Assembly (NCBI GenBank): GCA_025331445.1
Contig: JAIWNE010000092.1
Span: 62,001 to 126,000 of the forward strand
Direction of reading: 5' to 3'
Source: Blakeslea trispora
Lineage: Eukaryota > Mucoromycota > Mucoromycetes > Mucorales > Choanephoraceae
DNA: 64,000 nucleotides
Notes under the pieces: generated by a model
Databases searched by the model: none
What the model was told of the DNA's origin: nothing
The model's input: only the letters and a program-made list of their open reading frames with translations
Shown here: in pieces, positions 21,901 through 31,404 of the stretch
How positions within the stretch are numbered: the first letter of the stretch is position 1
Layout of the letters: the number at the start of each line of letters is the position of its first letter
Program-made: the position numbers and the translations under genes

Positions 21901-22766
21901 CTATATGTGAAAGATATATGGGCGTGTGCAAACAAGCCATTATCAAAGCAACTACAGCTGATGCAAAGGATCCTGAAAGTTGGGATTTATATGTTGACAT
22001 GGCTCAATACGCTGTCAACGCTCAGTTTAGACACTTGCACAGTACACGTGCATTCACGGCTATGTTTTTCAGACAGCCGAATCAATTAACTGATTATACC
22101 GAAGTGCAGCCCACTTTGACATTTGAAAAATCTGAGCACAAACGTATCAATGAGCAATTGAAACACGTTAAAGAAGTAGTCGTACCTGCTTTACATGAGC
22201 ACATCAAAGAGCGTCAAAACACTGACCATAAAAAATACTTGAAGTCTCATAACATAGTAACTGACAGATATCCGCTCAATTCTAAAGTTATGATTATCAA
22301 TGTGAATCGTAAAGCAAAGACTGAACCTCGTTACGTTGGTCCTTTCACCATCAAAGGATGGGCTAAAAGTGGTGCCTACATTCTTGAGGATCTAACCGGT
22401 GCATTGTTGTCTAGAGACATACCTACGCATCAGATCAAGATGATACAGTCAGGAGATCAACGATCGCAATCTGATGTAGCTGAAAAGCATTACGAAGTTC
22501 AAGCTATTGTCAACCATCGTGGTACTGGCAAAAACATTGAATACTACGTCCACTGGCGTGGATATGATGATCAAGCGAAATACAATACATGGGAACCAGC
22601 TTCCTCATTTGACTCGCTAAAGCCAATTAATGATTATTGGGTTAGACGAAACGTGACTAATGCAGTAACTCAAGGTACAACGCTGCCTGACACTGTCAAC
22701 AGACGCAAAGACATTTCTTCTGATCGACGTAAGAGAAGATCTGCTCGTCACACTACAAGATTATAA
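18921..22766 (+). CDS. Ty3 pol polyprotein: protease, RT, RNase H, integrase, chromodomain
   Basis: Open for about 1,281 codons; the frame is open from 18825 and the true start depends on frameshifting from gag. A Ser/Ala/Thr-rich linker is followed by protease ALVDSGAMFSVV (near residue 115), RT with VADVRKLNNILV and YVDDITVATS (near 443), and RNase H LHVATDASKYGIGG (near 594) with YSTTRRELLGF. Integrase has an HHCC finger (HLLGHFG...CTACQQH, about 835-875) and catalytic D, D and E in DHICVDLG, ISHDNGSEF and NSICERYMG (about 899-996). A chromodomain (YYVHWRGYDDQAKYNTWEP) lies near 1205-1225. Chromodomains steer integration to marked chromatin. All catalytic signatures are intact, in contrast to gag. 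Confidence 0.95.
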   Translation: MSAAGTSAAGTPVVSPVAAGTSAVGTLGASGSPAPLSGVAHTNAAVPVASVGDSSALSALSSLSSSSEDDMDIDERVVEAAQQCKFDTEFSKLPEYKSNALIVPIIVEKVAVYALVDSGAMFSVVHPSFFSSLGLPLVPASGSVQLGHEKSSAPRLGQCSLKLLYNKKFLTHTFEVFNAFSIKDNVPVIIGLDLMPRLGISIHGLVTSWFGTTGPKLPCPIDPEEVSNAVNASPVGTSTERLHYMNQLQPLLDANANIDLKSTFCTLPNAVVDLETKPGMTAFQKPYPVPFAYKEAVLDQIRAWIDEGVIERSTGHTDFNVPILCVAKKDIDGVYSMKKPRIVADVRKLNNILVSNDVYQLPLISDIHQRMGNATIISTIDIRSCFTSFLVNPSHKHKLSFMCPFTNLRYHFRKMCFGITFMSAFVQNVLQNYFHDLPYVSIYVDDITVATSSSLEHHFLCLGTVIQLLTDAKLQINPTKLVIAMNSVHLLGWTISNGTLLPDFRKIAATASWEDAPATGKRLASYLGFLNYFRGSIPNYATLAAPLDPLRSLKSLDGVWTEEHTMAFKKLKLALASAVILSPYDPKYRLHVATDASKYGIGGVVYYVKDNRIHYVGMASRKLNETEQRYSTTRRELLGFLFVCQRFHKLLYGIRFSAHVDHRSLVFLKSQAVPNPMMLNYYEAIFSYDFDIVHIPGVTNCLPDALSRLYSPESSNLEEGETSYTSYNDRHILKKNNMSRTKRKQAKENSLLSDSKRTFSHARHVTLCNAAMRRKTKNIEVTDNTSFPSRLATDDVDNREEPTSSTSKSPLSSKRQSAEYMTPPEMERRDLIERTHLLGHFGVNAIEKTIHADGIHWTNLRKDIERVVKDCTACQQHTIHKVGYHPPRHILPEGVFDHICVDLGTFNVTSSSGNNFLLLVVDMFSRFTILRAIPDKNAYTIARELLSIWCLFGFSRIISHDNGSEFVNEVLKQLAEMTGVDQRVSLPYNPVGNSICERYMGVCKQAIIKATTADAKDPESWDLYVDMAQYAVNAQFRHLHSTRAFTAMFFRQPNQLTDYTEVQPTLTFEKSEHKRINEQLKHVKEVVVPALHEHIKERQNTDHKKYLKSHNIVTDRYPLNSKVMIINVNRKAKTEPRYVGPFTIKGWAKSGAYILEDLTGALLSRDIPTHQIKMIQSGDQRSQSDVAEKHYEVQAIVNHRGTGKNIEYYVHWRGYDDQAKYNTWEPASSFDSLKPINDYWVRRNVTNAVTQGTTLPDTVNRRKDISSDRRKRRSARHTTRL

Positions 22767-22920
22767 ACAATGCTATCTTTTTCTTGACACATTTTTCCCA
22801 CTGGGTTTTTTTACAAGTTTTTTCTCGATAGCATTATCAAACACAATCTTCTTTACAATCTGAACAACTGAATTAGCCACTCTGTGCCTACCAATACTTG
22901 AACAATTGCGATGATCTGAT

Positions 22921-22935
22921 CTTGGAGGAGGGTAA
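22921..22935 (+). promoter_or_regulatory. Polypurine tract of the Ty3 element
   Basis: CTTGGAGGAGGGTAA abuts the 3' LTR and would prime plus-strand synthesis. The second chromovirus has the near-identical GGTGGAGGATAA before its 3' LTR (54092-54103). Confidence 0.7.
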
Positions 22936-23230
22936 TATTGCATACAACGGCCTCTTTCAGAGCAATAAAATAAAGTAAAGATCAGATTAGGCTTATTGTG
23001 ACCAGTCTATTTCTATATATGGAATTCTCAGGCTGTTGCGCTCAAACGGTACAAACACTGGATACAATGTATCCAGGTTACAGGCAATGTATACATTGTG
23101 CTCAAGTTACTCAGTTATCATACCAGTATTTCCCATACTATAAATAGAGACAGAAAACATATATCTGAATAAAAGATCTTTCTTTTGGTCTGATTGACTT
23201 TTTATTGTTATTAATTGTGAATATATCACA
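22936..23230 (+). repeat. 3' LTR of the Ty3 chromovirus
   Basis: 295 bp, same ends as the 5' LTR, followed by the target duplication CTTCG at 23231-23235. Confidence 0.93.
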
Positions 23231-23235
23231 CTTCG

Positions 23236-23537
23236 TGCCTCAATTATTAGAATATTGATCTTTCATAGATATAACTTTTTCCCAAGTTTTAAAATATACT
23301 TACTGTTACCTACTACCTTTAAATTCTGTCTTTAAAGCGTACAAGTGCCTATTGTCTCTATATTTTCTTATTGTTCTCCCTGTTGTAATTGATAGTCTTT
23401 ACAGTCTTCTATCTCCCTTTGTATTTCTTTTTGTTGTTTCACTTGTTCGAATCAAAGGTAAACATACAGGAGGATAATAAAGTTGTCAGTGATGACATAT
23501 GTCTGAGTTGTTTGTGTTGCTTTTTGGTACTCTATGT
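23236..23537 (+). repeat. Repeat unit U: end of copy 2 and start of copy 3
   Basis: Continues U2 after the Ty3 insertion: the stem-loop at 23317-23337, ACAAGTGCCTA, TTTACAGTCTTCTATC (23398) and CTTGTTCGAATCAAAGGTAA (23442). At about 23490-23497 it runs directly into GTGATGACATATGTCTGAG, which is the start of U3. U3 is then cut at 23537 by E3 and E2. Confidence 0.6.
23317..23337 (+). ncRNA. Covarying stem-loop of U2
   Basis: CTTTAAA / TTTAAAG around the loop TTCTGTC. Relative to U1, stem position 4 changes from C:G to T:A with pairing kept. Confidence 0.55.
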
Positions 23538-23538
23538 C

Positions 23539-25110
23539 CACTACACCTAATCCGAGTCGGACGCACGTCGGACAAGTGCGGCTAACATGGGCTTATTTTT
23601 CCAACTTTTGATTTTGACTATGAAAGTTGCTGTTTTTTTGGCAGAAATGTAGATGTATCTTCTAGCCTTCCAAAACTTTTTACAAAATTAAATTTGGATG
23701 TATATTCATAAAGTTATTACCATTTACATTTCTTTTATCATTTCACTGCTTAAATAAATTTCGCTCTTTAAATTTTTTGGCAGTGATTTTTTCTCTGCTT
23801 AAGATTTTGAAGCAACCTGATTTCCTTAGTGCTGAGGAGTTTAAATTGACTTGTCATTTTTTCTTCAAAAAAAATAAAGACCTGAAAAATTACTGCTTAA
23901 AAAATTGGAAAATATTTTCGGAAGCGAGAAATTAAAAAATTGAGAATGAGACTCATAAAATTATTGGGAAAATCTTTTAAAGGTGTGCAAAAATAACACT
24001 CTCGAAAAAAAAAAAAATAGACACTCAAAAAAATAAAAAAAAAAAGACACTCAAAAAAAAAAAAAAAAAATGCTCAAAAAAAGATACTCAAAAAAAAAGA
24101 AAGACACTCAAAAAAACACCAAAAAAAAGATGCTGAAAAGAAAAAGAGATACTGAAAAAGTATTTAACAATCACTTAAAGATGGGCAGTTTGAAAAGCCA
24201 AAAGTTGTCAAAATAAAGACGTAGACAACATACAAACATAATTTAATCCTTATACTAGATCTTGTTAAAGCTGCTCGTATTAAAGGTTTATTTTTGAAAT
24301 ACAACACAAAGACGCTAGTCCTTTTCATATTCATAAATAAAGTAAAGCCAAAGTCATTATCACACACTATTCTATGCCAACAGTCCTTTTTATCGTATTC
24401 CATTCCCTTATACTCGTTTCTATACATATCATCCCAGAATAACATAGCCACATATAAAAATAAAGTAATAACTTGACATAAAGATGCTGTCTTTTTTTAT
24501 TGTTCAAAAACAATTCTTCAACCAAATATCCAAGGTCATTGTTCGTAATGCAGTCCGTTCCAACAAAGAGCCGTTTACAATCTAAACCAAAAGTATTACT
24601 TACCTCTTGTAAAGTGTTCAACAGTAGATTTCAATAGCTGTGTACTGTAATAACTAATACTTTGGTGTAAAAAACAGTGATGCTGAAATGAAAAATCTTA
24701 CACGTTTGCTAGCGTCAACTTTTTTTTTATATACACAATCCAAGTCATTCTTTACTCTAAACTTCAAGGCTCTTGTAGGGCTGTTGATTAAGCGATTGTG
24801 TTGCGTTGCTTTGTTGTGATGACTAGAGTTTGTTGAGGTTTATCAAGCTATTTGAAGGATATATAAGTGAAGAGGAAAAGGTTGCTTCAGTAAAAAAAAT
24901 AGAACGAGAGAAAAAAAAATCATTCAAAAAAAAATAAAAGATTATTTCAGAAAAGCTGTCACCATTCGTTATGAATAACATTTTATTTTTTGTGCTGTAA
25001 AGTATCTCAAATATTTACTCTAATGAATTACACATGTAATGATATCTACACTATTGGATTATTCGAGTACATCTCGTTTAAAGCACAATGTTAGCAATTC
25101 TTCTTTGTGC
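23539..25110 (+). repeat. E2 left-end region
   Basis: The terminus is followed by a doubled GTCGGAC motif, AGTCGGACGCACGTCGGAC (23555-23573). Then comes the module common to all copies, with A-rich units GACACTCAAAAAA (24000-24130), and a stretch to about 24850 shared with E1 and E3. The segment to 25110 is AT-rich with no features seen. Small open frames are shared repeat-derived shadows. Confidence 0.7.
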
Positions 25111-25144
25111 TTCCATCTTGAAAAAGTATTCTTAGCACACTCGC

Positions 25145-25525
25145 GGATACGAGCTGAGCGGACATCAATTTAGGCTGTTGCCATCGAAGGAATAATCATT
25201 TTTTTACGATTCTTATAAAGATTAAAATTAGAGTGATTAAAGTTTAGTAAAAGCTTTTCATAAAGACACAGTCTATAAAGCTGAAAAAGTAGAATGTCTT
25301 TATTTTCTTATTGGAATATAATCCTTTAAACCAGTTTTTGTGATTTATATTGTAATTGTTTACTTGCCAATCTGTAAAAAAGTATGTTATTTTTAATCTG
25401 ACATTTAAAGGCTGTCCTGAATAATCATTCTTGTCACCTTTGTGAGATATGACCTGAGCGGACATTTATTCAGGCTGTCGCCATCGAAGGGATGATCATT
25501 TTATGCGATTCTCATCGAGATCAGG
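25145..25525 (+). repeat. Direct repeat pair in the tnp2 upstream region
   Basis: About 78 bp at 25145-25222 recurs at 25446-25525. Shared core: TGAGCGGACAT, then AGGCTGT, GCCATCGAAGG and GATTCT. The 223-bp spacer is AT-rich. The second copy ends about 110 bp before the tnp2 start codon. Possible regulator-binding or transposase-binding block. Confidence 0.65.
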
Positions 25526-25550
25526 TACAAGAATTGTCATAACCTAAAAA

Positions 25551-25560
25551 CATATAAATA
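25551..25560 (+). promoter_or_regulatory. TATA box of tnp2 in E2
   Basis: CATATAAATA about 80 bp upstream of the ATG at 25637, with a pyrimidine-rich run between, as expected for a fungal promoter. Confidence 0.5.
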
Positions 25561-25636
25561 CTAGATTCACTTTTATTTATGCTCTTTCTCGAATTTTATT
25601 CTTTCTAACCTCTTCAAAAAAATCACTATTTACAAA

Positions 25637-28600
25637 ATGTCTACCCCTTCTACCAACGATGGCATGATTAGATGCGAATGCTCTGAGTGCAAGCAAAACA
25701 TCCCCCTTTGCTACAGAATGGTGACTAAGCGTACTAGCCGTCAACATCAAAAGCGTGAATCCTTAAGAAAACACAAGGCTGATTGTAATTTTTTAAACTT
25801 ACTTTTTTGATTATTATTGACAACTCATACTCTCTTAATTATTAGATCGTGCTAGCCATCCTACTCTTAGTTCTGGTCTTACTTTTGCCCTCGATAGTCT
25901 TTTGGTTGATGAAGGTAAGTTCACTTTTTTTATAGTATACTCGCACGATTACTAAAAAGCGAATAATAGAATTGGGCTTTTCTTTCGGTGAAACCCTCAT
26001 GAAGCCACACCTGTCGAAGCCAGCCTAGTTGAAGACATCGTTCAAGATGGTATGTCCCCTTTCGAAGTGTTTCTAAATGATCAATAAACTCAATTTTTTT
26101 TTACTATTCATTTTAGATGTTCAAAACAATTATCTTTTGAATGAAAATTATCCCACTTCGCCCATTGCAACCCTCTTGTTTGCAATGCTTCTCTTGTTGC
26201 GTAAGAGCCAACTTACCGATGCCACCTGTGAGACTGTCATGATGTTTTGCAACATGGTGCTCTACCTAACCGAAGAAAGCTTTCGCTTTCCTAGTAAGGT
26301 ATCCACCTTTGACAACTGAACCTGTCAAGCAACTACAGCAGCAACAGTGTGAAGGAGTATGCAACTGCGTCGAATGTCATGCGATTCATTCATACGACAC
26401 AGAAGAAGAAAAGAAAAAAATCCATGAACAAGTCTATTGTTTAAACGCTGGTATCTTTGCTTCCTCTGATTTCTGCCAAGCCAAGTTGATTGCTCCCAAT
26501 CAATATGATAAAATCGCACCTATTCGCTCATTTTATTACAACTCGTTGGTCAATTCCTTGGAATCTTTCTTCATGAGAGATAATTTTGCTGATCTCATCA
26601 GCCAATGGAAGTCTAGAGAAATAATCCCAGGTACTCTTTCGATATATACGATGGTAATGTTTGGAAGACTTTCAAGTTACAACAATCGGATGTCAAGCCT
26701 TTCGTGAAATGAGCAACTACAACCTGCTTTTGACTCTCAATTGCGATTGGTTCCAAGCGTATAAGGATGATTACAGTATTGGTGCTTTATATCTGACCAT
26801 CCAAAACTTGCCCCGTGAGGTCCGTAATCTACGCACCAACACCATCTTGGTGTGCTTGATCAGTGGTCCCAGAGAGCCAAGCACCTATGAAATGAATAAC
26901 TACTTGCGTCCTTTGGTTCAAGATCTCTTGGTATTGAAAGAAGGCGTGCTAATGAAGACAAGAAGTCACGGTGAACAAGTTGTCAAGGCCGCCATCTCTT
27001 TGTATATGATGGATCTTCCTGCCCAGAAGAAAGTGGTTGGACTGACATCTTACAATTCAATCAATGCATGTCACAAATGTAAGAAACATTTTCCAGCTCT
27101 TGTTAGAGGTCAAGCCCCCCGTGATTTTTCTGACTTTAACGTGGCAGCCTGGGTCAAGAGAACAAACAGCGAGCACAGACAGCAGGCCAAAGAATGGCTC
27201 AATACAACCTCTAAGACAGAGCGCGCAGAGAAGGAAAGAGAAAATGGTACCCGGTGGAGCGTACTTCTTGATTTACCTTATTTCAATCCCATACGCCATG
27301 TAGGGATTGATATAATGCACAATCTTCTCTTGGGCGTAGTCAAGCGTATGGCCACCATTTGAACAAATCCGTTGACTAGGGTACAAGAACTCTTGAGCCA
27401 ATGATCTCTACTAAGGACTTGCGAGGCATGCAAGCAATCTTGCAAACCAAATTTGTTCTCCCTCCAAACCATGCGGTGTCATCCATAGCCCGTAAGATTA
27501 CAATTGGTGATGGCTTCTCCAGATTTAAGGCAGACGAATGGTCTACTTGGTTGTTGGTCTTGTCGCCATACTTGCTGCCTCATATTCTTAACAAACAGAT
27601 CTTTGATCATTGGATCTGCTTGTTAAGGCTTCGCGTATCTTTCTCTCTCCTTGTCTGTCATTTGATGAACTTGATGATGCTCAAGCCCTTCTCCATGAGT
27701 TTCTTTCAACATTTGAAGCCATCTACAAAAGCAAGTCATTAATTCCGCCCAACTTCCACTATGCCATGCACTTAAAAGAGACAATTCTCGATTATTCAGC
27801 ATCCCCATCCCATTGGCTCTTTAACTTTGAGAGATACAACCAAGATCTCAAAGGCATCAGAACTAACAGAAAGGATTGCGTTGAACGCACCTACCTCACC
27901 AAGTTCTTATTGCAAGTACATTCCGAGACTTCAATCGCAGCCTTGATGCCATTCATACCTGAGTCTCATACAAGTCAAATACTGGAACTTTTTGGTGCAT
28001 CTAAACCTGCTAGTCAGAGATCTGTAGACTCTAATTTCAGTCTTAATACTTTCTACCAGATGCGTATTGGCGATGTTCCTGCTTTTGGTTGTGAGGTACT
28101 TCCACCGAAAACTATCGCTTCGATCAAGGCCCGACCTACCGCATTGTCAAATGATGCATTCACTTGTCTTGTAGCATATTACAATACTATATATGCTGGA
28201 ACTCACAAGGACGAATTCATAGCTGCATTGTGTCCCGGAACCATCTCTGTTGGAAGACAAGTTGACATGTTCAAGCATGTCGATGTACTGGGTAATCAGT
28301 TTAAGTCTGTTGAGGCGTCAACAGTAAAGAAACGTGGTTCATATGCTCTTGCATACTTCCAACAAGACGACACTGCTGTACTTCGGTACTGTCAAGTGCA
28401 GTGTCTGTTCAGAAGCTCAATTATGGTAGAAGATGAAAACGGTGACCTATCACCAACAACCCATACTCTCGCTTTTGTCAAATGGTTCAAAAAATCAGAC
28501 AAACAGTTATACTATGAGAACAATAGCGATCCCTTGAAGTATGGTATGGAGCTTCTGCAGTCTTCTTTTGAAGTTGACTCGCATGCCTCCGTCATCCCCA

Positions 28601-28692
28601 TCAGCCAACTCTACTGCCAAGCTGCTATTGTCTTGAACCATTTTGAAAATCTCCATGTTGCTCTTGATCTGCCCGCTAAAATAATTGCCTAG
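25637..28692 (+). pseudogene. CACTA Tnp2-like transposase of E2 (multiply broken)
   Basis: Exons 25637-25784, 25846-25914, 25970-26049 and 26117-28692; introns are GT...AG. Exon 1 keeps its ATG and a Cys-rich motif (CECSECKQNIPLC). Family hallmarks: CNCVECHAIHSY (26352), LTLNCDWFQAYKDDYS (26731), NACHKCKKHF (27064), VGIDIMHNLLLG (27301), FKADEWSTW (27522) and NFHYAMHLKE with FERYNQDLKG (27750-27855). The C-terminal 360 codons are open. Lesions: frameshifts near 26315 and 26645, a TGA at 27359-27361 in place of Trp, and frameshifts near 27385 and 27625. Lesion positions differ from those in E0, so the copies decayed independently. The active enzyme would cut the CACTA ends and leave 3-bp duplications, as seen here. 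Confidence 0.9.
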
Positions 28693-28695
28693 TTT

Positions 28696-28885
28696 GCTTT
28701 CTCTGTTCTCTGTTCTCTGTTCTCTGTTCTCTGTTCTCTGTTCTCTCTTCTCTGTTCTCTCTTCTCTCTTCTCTCTTCTCTCTTTTTCTCTTTTTCTCTT
28801 TTTCTCTTTTTCTCTTTTTCTCTTTTTCTCTTTTTCTCTTTTTCTCTTTTTCTCTTTTTCTCTTTTTCTCTTTTTCTCTTTTTTA
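28696..28885. repeat. CT-rich minisatellite after tnp2
   Basis: A 7-bp unit CTCTGTT (28700-28760) passes into an 8-bp unit CTCTTTTT repeated about 13 times (28775-28880). Both strands are open here purely because of the repeat; no gene. Confidence 0.9.
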
Positions 28886-29192
28886 TAGTCATAATTTTTT
28901 TTTGTATTTGTTGTTCTTACATCAATTACTTTTTTTTTCTAATTTATCTGTTCTTCAATAAATTGTCATAATCCTTTTAGTCTTTTTCAAATCTTTCTTC
29001 TTTTATTTAATTTTTTAACTATCACTTTTCGATTTTTTTATTGTTGCGTTTACTCTTCATTTCGACATCAACTTTGGAAATCAACACTTGTCATGCAGCT
29101 AAATACTTTTTTTATACGCTTATGTTACTTTTTGACTTAAACATTTTATCATTTCAAAAAAAAAACACAAAGAGAAGAGAACGAAACAAAAG

Positions 29193-30254
29193 TTAGGAGC
29201 GATAGGCCCAACGAGGAAGAACTTGACGATACTTGTCAGGCAACTCCATCTCAACGACCTCGACGCGACGAGAAACACGAGCATGTCTTGGCCTGCCTTG
29301 CAAGGCTGCTCTGTCAAGAGCACGGTAGAAGTTGTTCAACTAAACATATATAATTAATACCATATTTGAGAACTACAAGTCATACAACATACCTCTTCCG
29401 AGCGCCAAGATGGAACAACTGTGCGGAAGTAACCGCCAGCAACAGGGTCATCACCCTCTTCTTCCTCGGACATGTACTTTGACTGAAGTACAGCCTCGCA
29501 TTCTTCGCTGGTTCCGAAGCCTAAACCAAGCAAACCTTGAGAAACAAGGTACTGTTCGTTGCGAACAGCACGCTTCTATAAAATAAAAGAGGTGAGTAAT
29601 TATTTAAAACTTGACAGTAAATTTCATTTACTAACTCTCTGCAAACGTCTAGCTTTACGAAGCGAAGCATTTCTCATCTCAACCTCGTGAGGAGCGAGGT
29701 CTTTTTTCTTATGCTTTTTGACCATAGCATCGAATTGGTTCCTGATCTTCATCTTCAGGGCCAAGAGAAGACCAGCAGAAAGCTCTTGATCGTCAGGGTG
29801 CCCAGTAAGGGCCTTCACTTCTTCGATTGCACCTTTGTAGATGCAATCGAAGGCAAACTGGTTTCTTGTGGTATGCCTCATCGACTGGTCAAAGACGAAT
29901 TCGACACCGAGAGTCTTTGCCTTTTCGATGGCAACTTTGACAGCATCCTAAGCAATAGTACAACTATGTAAGTAAAAGTGCTGATATAAAAGGAGATGAA
30001 TAACTTACTCGCAAGGCACGGTTGTCACCATATCTGGGCCTATCGTTGGCATTGAAGGTGGGCTGGCGAGCAGGAAAAAAAATGGCTTCCATTCTGCCGA
30101 CGCGACTGTTCATCAAGTCGAAAGCCTCTTCAAACCGGCTCTCAGCAACATAGGGATGAACTACAGGACGAGAAGCAGCAGGACGAGGGGCAGGGCGAGA
30201 AACAGGGCGAGAGACAGGGCGAGAAGCGGTAGCAACAACAGGAATTTGGTTCAT
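29193..30254 (-). CDS. CACTA gene B, family B: intact four-exon accessory protein, 295 aa
   Basis: Exons on the minus strand at 30254-30009 (82 codons), 29947-29636 (104), 29575-29393 (61) and 29339-29193 (48 plus stop); every intron is phase 0. The start is the first ATG downstream of TATAAAAAGAG. The N-terminus is a Pro/Arg/Ser repeat (SRPVSRPVSRPAPRP). Then come a helix (ESRFEEAFDLMNSRVGRM), a basic region (KIRNQFDAMVKKHKKKD), an acidic patch (YMSEEEEGDD) and the motif PSWRSEELNNFYRALD, ending LPRWAYRS. Same exon plan as the E0 protein, but the sequences have clearly diverged. No stop or frameshift, although tnp2 next door has at least five lesions. Family not recognised; a TnpA-like DNA-binding helper is the best guess. 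Confidence 0.88.
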
Positions 30255-30300
30255 TTTGCGTGAGTAAAAAGATGATGAAATCAAATCGAGTATCTTGCAT

Positions 30301-30311
30301 CTCTTTTTATA
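30301..30311 (-). promoter_or_regulatory. TATA box of gene B (family B)
   Basis: The minus strand reads TATAAAAAGAG about 50 bp upstream of the ATG at 30254. Confidence 0.55.
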
Positions 30312-30482
30312 CAATTTTCTACAGATCGTATTTTTACAGATCTTTTTTTGTGTTCGATTGGTTTTTTGTGTAAAAATAGGAGTTTGATGATATTTCAATT
30401 TATTTAGAACGATTTTTTTTGTCATTTTTTATTCTTTTCTCTTCTATTTCTATTATTTTATCTTCATTTTGAAATAAAACTT

Positions 30483-31404
30483 GTAAGTACTTTCCCATAC
30501 CCAAGCAACAGTTTATTGAATATGATTTGTTGTATTCATACAGTACGGATCAAGTATTTAGCCACTTATGAATCCACAATCATTCTCTAATTCGACTTCA
30601 GCTTGTTTCATTTGACATTCAATTCGGATAAACCTTCATTCAAGGTCAGGACTGACATCTTGCCAATAATTTACCAGTTACTGGGTTTAAGGTACAGATG
30701 GCCAATCATTCTATTTTAGTAATTCTTCTTTACAAGACTGTCATCATTCATCTCTCATCCGATTCGTTGTTATTGTCATAATCATCTACAAGCCTCTAGA
30801 AAAGTTTTACAATCTCAGTTGAAATATCATCTTCATGAAAAGTATAAATAGCACATCAATTTTGAAGTAAATAAAACATTATCTTTAGTCTGGTTAATTC
30901 CTTGGATTTATTTCATTGTGATTTATTGGATTATAACATGATTCTCCATGTAGCCATGTTTTCTTTAGAGATTATGAAGACTGATACATAGTTTAAGGTA
31001 CAGTTTGACAAACAAATACATTGCTGTTTACTTACCATCCTTTTTTTTCTTAGGATTAGTCACGTATTTTTGTCTTTTCTCGAGTAACTTGGTATAAAAG
31101 TAAGTAAAGCCATTGAATATGACTCAATACCTCTCTAACTGTTCTATTTAGTTACCTTAGACACTCGTAATTGTATCTGGCTATAACTTGAGGTGCTATG
31201 ATGCTTTAGTATGTAAGTAAATAATTAAATTATCTCATTTGGGTTTAACTTATTCAGTTTTTCTAGTTTTTTTTCTGTTGTTGAGCTTCTATCGCTTTAG
31301 TGCGTTACCCTCTACTTTCGGGATGGCTGTTTGAGACTTTCAAAGTAAGTAAATGACATTATTTTCTGCTTGCTTTATAACTAACTGATGTACCGTTTCA
31401 ATAG
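30483..31404 (+). other. Intron cassette of E2, interrupted by the solo LTR
   Basis: Intron 1 starts at GTAAGTAC (30483) and holds the solo LTR. Later introns are at about 30997-31055, 31100-31151 and 31213-31266. The last donor is at 31345, but its usual GTTTTAG acceptor is changed; the next candidate AG is at 31404. Intron sequences are nearly the same as in E1 and E3. Confidence 0.55.
30528..30938 (+). mobile_element. Solo LTR, 411 bp, TSD TGATT
   Basis: Begins TGTTGTATTCATAC and ends GGATTATAACA, flanked by TGATT on both sides (30523-30527 and 30939-30943). A TATAAATAG box lies at 30843-30851. A near-identical 411-bp copy sits at 60105-60515 in the same orientation. It splits the first intron of the E2 cassette and is absent at that point in E1 and E3. 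Confidence 0.92.

Larger units (their letters stand above)
17107..23230 (+). mobile_element. Full-length Ty3 (Metaviridae) chromovirus with 295-bp LTRs
   Basis: Two 295-bp LTRs (17107-17401 and 22936-23230) flanked by the perfect 5-bp duplication CTTCG (17102-17106 and 23231-23235). I count about six to seven differences between the LTRs, about 98 percent identity, so the insertion is young. LTRs start TATTGCATAC, not the usual TG, and end TATCACA. Polypurine tract GGAGGAGGGTAA just before the 3' LTR. Internal: a broken gag and an intact pol with protease, RT, RNase H, integrase and chromodomain. No convincing tRNA primer-binding site follows the 5' LTR. Inserted into repeat unit U2. Confidence 0.95.

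Noticed and set aside
23442..23461. GTTCGAATC resembling a tRNA/SINE B box in unit U
   Set aside because: No A box at a suitable distance in any of the three copies and no tRNA cloverleaf; treated as a conserved block only.
28685..28892. Open frames on both strands with Lys/Glu/Arg or Ser/Leu/Phe repeats
   Set aside because: Pure product of the CTCTTTTT minisatellite.
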